From Deltaproteobacteria bacterium (GTDB taxonomy: Bacteria; Myxococcota_A; UBA796), in assembly GCA_002707085.1 (NCBI GenBank), contig PALY01000147.1, positions 1 to 18,578 of the forward strand: 18,578 nt of DNA, given 5' to 3'. The notes beneath the pieces were generated by a model that searched no databases, was not told where the DNA came from, and saw nothing but the letters and a program-made list of their open reading frames with translations. Numbering within the stretch: position 1 is the stretch's first letter; every line of letters begins with the position of its first letter. This document shows positions 15,197 to 18,578 of this stretch, piece by piece. A program made the position numbers and the translations under genes.

Positions 15197-16528
15197 TCAG
15201 GCTTTACTGCCCGTTTTGCGACGAAGGCCCGCCCCAAACAGGGCCAAGAACACCAAACCTGCACTAGAGTGTTTGGTGTCCCCGCTGCAGCAGCCAGTCG
15301 CTGATTCCGAGGCATCAGGTTCCGCTGTATCCACCTCGACAGCCGTGTCCTCACCACCGTCACCCTCAATCATATCGGCCAAATCGCTCCAAAGCGGAGA
15401 GCAAGCCAGTACAGAATCACTCTCAGGCAAACACGCCGGAGGGCCTGTGGTCAGGCCAAAAGGATCCACAGCTTCAAATGAGCGTGCATCGGTACCGACG
15501 GCCATGGCGGTGCCTTCCCCAGGCACTCGAGTCGCCAAGAACACTTGCGTACCATCCGTCTGAATGCCAATGGTCAACGGTGCATCGTCTACACGCTCAA
15601 ACGAGTCACCATCGGCGCTATACACCACATAATTTCCCGTCGTGACCAGCCAGACTCCACCATCCACATCTTGAGCGCCATCGATGATGTCTCCATCGAG
15701 CGCATACACCTCTGTGAATGTTTCTCCCCCATCTGTGGTCTTTAGCAACCGGTCATCTACGTATGGACCCATCACAATCCAAGCTGTGTTGGGATCTTCA
15801 TCATCCGCAACCAGTACATCCACGTACACATCCAACCCATCCGCCGAAACAACTTCAATCGGGTGTTCAGACCAAGAGATACCACCATCTGTACTGCGGT
15901 ATACCCAAGCCTCTTCCGTGTCGTAACGAACCGCGGTCAACCACAGTGTATTGGCAGAACCCCGAGAGAAACGAATGCTGCGAAACACGCGGTTCTCGAC
16001 TTCCAGTTCTGTCTCTGACCAAGTCTCTCCTCCGTCCACAGAACGAAGCACTCGGTTGATTCCTTCGTCATTTGCAGTCGCAGCAATGACATTCATGCCA
16101 TTTTTTGGATCGAAGGCAACCTCCGCCACCTGATGGCCAGTCAAGCCCTCCGGAGCTTTCCAATTGCAGCCATCCATAGAGCGGTACACCGACTCATCCT
16201 GCTGCCTGGCTTGGTCCAACGCACCCACAACGACCAACACCACGCCTTCGCCATTTTCCGCATACCTCGGTGTGATTAGCGCATCCGGCTGGGTCACTGA
16301 TTCGTGGCAGTTCCATTCGTATGTCTCGCCATCGGATGAACGCAGATACCCAACGGTTGTTTCCAAACCGATGCGGGTGCCACTCCGGTCTCGAATGACA
16401 TCAATGCTATCAATCCCCGCATTGGCATGAGCCCACGCTTTTCCATGACAAAAATTGTACAACGACACCACCACTGCGATGCCATAAAGGGTGTGAATAT
16501 TTATCGCTCGATACAAGGGGTCCCCCAT
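15197..16528 (-). CDS. Secreted Asp-box (BNR) beta-propeller protein with MYXO-CTERM-like tail
   Basis: A 443-residue exported protein. Six Asp-box-like motifs (Ser-x-Asp-Gly-x-x-Thr/Ser-Trp/Phe) occur at about 64-72, 117-123, 163-170, 212-219, 264-271 and 304-310; spacing of 40-54 residues fits one blade each of a sortilin/sialidase-like propeller. No sialidase catalytic residues are evident, so a binding or structural role is more likely. The first 35 residues hold a hydrophobic segment ending in AWAHA and act as signal. Residues about 411-443 are Thr-Gly-Cys-Cys, a hydrophobic helix and Leu-Arg-Arg-Lys, as in MYXO-CTERM proteins, after an acidic stalk. The start is uncertain: ATG 16528 overlaps the divergent gene start, and TTG 16516 has a better ribosome site. 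The much longer frame from 16918 is antisense to the neighbour and rejected. Confidence 0.87.
   Translation of the reverse strand: MGDPLYRAINIHTLYGIAVVVSLYNFCHGKAWAHANAGIDSIDVIRDRSGTRIGLETTVGYLRSSDGETYEWNCHESVTQPDALITPRYAENGEGVVLVVVGALDQARQQDESVYRSMDGCNWKAPEGLTGHQVAEVAFDPKNGMNVIAATANDEGINRVLRSVDGGETWSETELEVENRVFRSIRFSRGSANTLWLTAVRYDTEEAWVYRSTDGGISWSEHPIEVVSADGLDVYVDVLVADDEDPNTAWIVMGPYVDDRLLKTTDGGETFTEVYALDGDIIDGAQDVDGGVWLVTTGNYVVYSADGDSFERVDDAPLTIGIQTDGTQVFLATRVPGEGTAMAVGTDARSFEAVDPFGLTTGPPACLPESDSVLACSPLWSDLADMIEGDGGEDTAVEVDTAEPDASESATGCCSGDTKHSSAGLVFLALFGAGLRRKTGSKA
16516..16528. promoter_or_regulatory. Head-to-head start region with shared palindromic ribosome site
   Basis: GGGGTCCCC (with one extra C) serves as Shine-Dalgarno GGGG for the plus gene at 16527, while on the minus strand GGGGGACCCCTTG places a GGGGGA before TTG 16516. 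The ATG of the minus frame (16528) overlaps the plus ATG at CATG. The two leaders therefore lie in each other's coding sequence. Confidence 0.4.
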
Positions 16529-17711
16529 GAAAGCCATCTGGTTCACTCTATCGTTCTTCGCTCTTGGATGTGCAGAAGAAGAAACTGCTAAACCTGAACC
16601 TGTAGAAGAAGAAGAAGAAGAGATTGGTCTCGCAGTCTTGGGCTCAGGCACACAAGATGTTTCCAACGTAAACTTTGATCGCATCGGCGACGATGACGAC
16701 GGACTCAACACTCCCCGTGACCTTGCATTCAATCCGGATGTCGAAGGTGAACTGTGGGTGGTCAACCGAACCGACGACTCAGTGACCATTTTCAATGGGG
16801 CGGGAACCGAAGACCAAGATTCTGAACACCTGGTCGATCCGTTCGCCATGCACTTTATGGATGAAGTATCGTCCATCGCTTTTGGTGCCGCCGTGTATGA
16901 CGGCTCTGATGCGGTCAACTTTGCTACCTGTCAAGAATCTAAGAATGACTACAACGGTCAAGACCCATCGGGTGGCAACTACTTCATGGGTCCAACCCTG
17001 TGGAGTTCAGACCGAGACATTTTCGCCGAATCCTTTCCTGATGCCGTCGAATATCTTTCCGATCTGTTCGGAATGTATGTGGACTTAGGCAGTCACTTGG
17101 ACATGCTTCATGAAAGCCCTCTCTGCATGGGCATCGCACACGATTACGACAACGTTTATTGGGTCTTCGATGGATACAACGAAAGCATCTATCGTTATGA
17201 CTTCCAAGAAGATCATGGACCCGGCTACGACGACCACGGCGATGGCATCATGGGTCGCTACGTGGAAGGAGATGTTGACTATGAAGCCGATGTCCCAAGC
17301 CACATGGTGTTGGACCAAGAGTCCCGATTGCTCTACATCGCAGATACCGGAAACAACCGGATTGCTGTGCTGGATACCGAATCGGGTGAACAGGGTCGAA
17401 ATTTGATGAGAGCAGAAGCGCCACACACCGAGCATTTCGAAGTCGAAGGCGCGGAAATGTGGACACTCATCGATGGAGATGATTTCGATATGGAAGCACC
17501 CTCGGGGCTTGCACTGGTCGATAATGTCCTCTTCGTCACAGACAACGAAACCAGTGAAATCATCGCCTTTTCGGTTGAAGGTGAAGAACTGGACCGCTTG
17601 GATACGGAACTCGATGAAGGGGCGTTGATGGGCATTTACGCCACAAGCATCGAAGAACTATGGATCGTCGACGCCGAAGACGACCGCGTATACCGGATTC
17701 AACCCGACTAG
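16527..17711 (+). CDS. Lipoprotein with NHL/YVTN-like beta-propeller
   Basis: A 394-residue lipoprotein. ATG 16527 has AAGGGG 6 bases upstream, and the protein begins with a very short signal ending Phe-Ala-Leu-Gly-Cys (Cys15), then an acidic stalk with six consecutive Glu (about 27-32). Propeller blades are visible: TPRDLAFNPDVEGELWVVNR near residue 60, an MVLDQESRLLYIADTGNNRI segment in the second half, a PSGLALVDNVLFVTDNETSE segment, and ELWIVDAEDDRVYRI at the C-terminus; these have the NHL-type pattern of hydrophobic strands around Asp/Asn turns. A large insert between blades (about 110-230) carries Cys, Trp and Tyr residues. Its start lies head to head with the secreted propeller gene, suggesting a functional pair. 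The ligand is unknown, and it is not an evident enzyme. Confidence 0.88.
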   Translation: MKAIWFTLSFFALGCAEEETAKPEPVEEEEEEIGLAVLGSGTQDVSNVNFDRIGDDDDGLNTPRDLAFNPDVEGELWVVNRTDDSVTIFNGAGTEDQDSEHLVDPFAMHFMDEVSSIAFGAAVYDGSDAVNFATCQESKNDYNGQDPSGGNYFMGPTLWSSDRDIFAESFPDAVEYLSDLFGMYVDLGSHLDMLHESPLCMGIAHDYDNVYWVFDGYNESIYRYDFQEDHGPGYDDHGDGIMGRYVEGDVDYEADVPSHMVLDQESRLLYIADTGNNRIAVLDTESGEQGRNLMRAEAPHTEHFEVEGAEMWTLIDGDDFDMEAPSGLALVDNVLFVTDNETSEIIAFSVEGEELDRLDTELDEGALMGIYATSIEELWIVDAEDDRVYRIQPD

Positions 17712-17718
17712 AGATGCT

Positions 17719-18578
17719 TCAGCCCGGCAGCAGGCCTTTCAGTCCGCCTTTGGACCGTTGCTGTACTGGGCGTCGCCAAATCAAACGCTGACCTGCCGCT
17801 CGGCCAGACTTCCACGCATCCGTCATTTGCATGCGGTTGCGTCTACCGGCACGCAGTGTGGGGTGACGACCCTTCACCCAAGAATCCAGGCCTGCGTCGC
17901 CTACCCAAACAAGGCCGGTCTCCTCGCAGACCTTTGCCTCCCCTTCAAGCTTTTCGTGAAAGCCAATCATGACACCTTGCAGATAACGACGCCGTTCCTT
18001 GTTCTTGGTGATGCCATGAGTACGTTTATGGGACTTCCATAAACGTTCGCTGGTATCCAACAAAAAGCGATGCACATGCTCTGCAATCTTCAGATTTTCC
18101 GGACGACCACAGAGTTCCAACACCCGACCACGCGCATCTGAAACTGGGTCATATGCAACAACCCAGATCGGATGAACAAAGAAATGGGCGCCTAAAATAC
18201 CCGCCAAAATCCGCTCATGTGCCGTATTTCGCTTGCGTACAGTACCCACCTGCAAAAACTGAAAATGGTCGTCTTTGTGAAGTTCGGCGGCACGAATATT
18301 GTGTTTGCGCATCAGACGATGTGCAGCATTCATGGCCGCTTGCGCTTCATGGCGATTGTCGGAATCAGCCAACCCCAACAGCCCCTCTACCTTGCGTAAA
18401 ACCCGCTCTGCGTTGGGATCAGCAACGGGCATTCCTCTGGCCCGACCATCAATCGAACGTTCTTCACAAACACGCTGAAAGGCGGGTCCATGAGCCGTTT
18501 CATCTTTGATCTGTAAAACCTCATCAACGTACTGATGTGCCATTTCATGTCGCAACACCTCAATCACGACGGTCCATG
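17719..18578 (-). CDS. SprT-like zinc metallopeptidase-like / DUF2786 protein, cut by right edge
   Basis: The frame is open to the window end (Trp-Thr-Val-Val before the GTG at 18567), so the N-terminus is missing and I do not accept GTG 18567 as the start. The first visible segment, LRHEMAHQYVDE, contains a HExxH zinc-protease motif, and HGPAF 15 residues after it supplies the third His ligand, as in SprT-like domains. About 25 residues later a segment like ERVLRKVEGLLGLADSD...HEAQAAMNAA matches DUF2786, and a C-terminal basic tail (Arg/Lys-rich) follows. SprT-like proteins act on DNA-protein crosslinks in eukaryotes; for bacterial SprT/DUF2786 proteins the role is not established. It converges on the propeller lipoprotein gene with only 7 bases between stops. 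At least 282 residues are in the window. Confidence 0.9.
   Translation of the reverse strand, partial: WTVVIEVLRHEMAHQYVDEVLQIKDETAHGPAFQRVCEERSIDGRARGMPVADPNAERVLRKVEGLLGLADSDNRHEAQAAMNAAHRLMRKHNIRAAELHKDDHFQFLQVGTVRKRNTAHERILAGILGAHFFVHPIWVVAYDPVSDARGRVLELCGRPENLKIAEHVHRFLLDTSERLWKSHKRTHGITKNKERRRYLQGVMIGFHEKLEGEAKVCEETGLVWVGDAGLDSWVKGRHPTLRAGRRNRMQMTDAWKSGRAAGQRLIWRRPVQQRSKGGLKGLLPG

Noticed and set aside
16529..16918. 130-residue N-terminal extension of the minus-strand propeller frame
   Set aside because: It is Ser/Thr-rich, low in structure and exactly antisense to the first 390 bases of the well-supported lipoprotein gene at 16527; the signal peptide begins only at residue 131.

Overview
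The window looks like ordinary chromosome from a Gram-negative, probably Myxococcota or related deltaproteobacterial bacterium of moderate GC. Three things suggest this: many short-signal lipoproteins, several with long Asp-Ala repeat linkers; two secreted proteins with a C-terminal Gly-Cys / hydrophobic helix / Arg-Arg tail like MYXO-CTERM; and a von Willebrand A lipoprotein with a Cys-rich insert. The assignment rests on gene style, not on a marker gene. I see no rRNA, tRNA, CRISPR array, insertion sequence or prophage. No gene-free stretch exceeds 300 bases; the longest are 1347-1551, 1793-1951 and 12241-12388, and they hold only leaders and probable promoters.

Layout. Positions 1-1792 (minus strand) carry three lipoprotein genes: one cut by the left edge, one with a Cys-rich aromatic ectodomain and an Asp-Ala linker, and a 79-residue Cys-rich one; a strong terminator lies at 247-278. 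An HDOD signalling protein (1952-2875, plus) stands alone. Positions 2937-5936 (minus) carry a VWA lipoprotein, an unrecognised lipoprotein and a class I aminotransferase. A 75-bp divergent gap follows, then a plus-strand run: the lipid II flippase murJ, a short alpha-glucan phosphorylase, a DinG-type helicase and a 58-residue zinc-ribbon protein (6012-12240). A third Asp-Ala lipoprotein (12389-13582), closed by a strong terminator, a 111-residue soluble protein and a secreted SGNH/DUF4886-like protein follow. A secreted Asp-box propeller gene on the minus strand converges on the latter and starts head to head with a propeller lipoprotein gene on the plus strand. The right edge cuts a SprT-like / DUF2786 protein.

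The most notable element is the helicase. It carries an N-terminal RadC/JAB-like domain with a complete JAMM motif in front of a DinG motor, and its start (GTG at 9557) overlaps the stop of the phosphorylase. In the motor, the second of the four expected Fe-S cysteines is a threonine. The rest of the window is mainly cell-surface biology: at least six predicted lipoproteins and two predicted C-terminally sorted proteins. No defence or secondary-metabolite system is evident.
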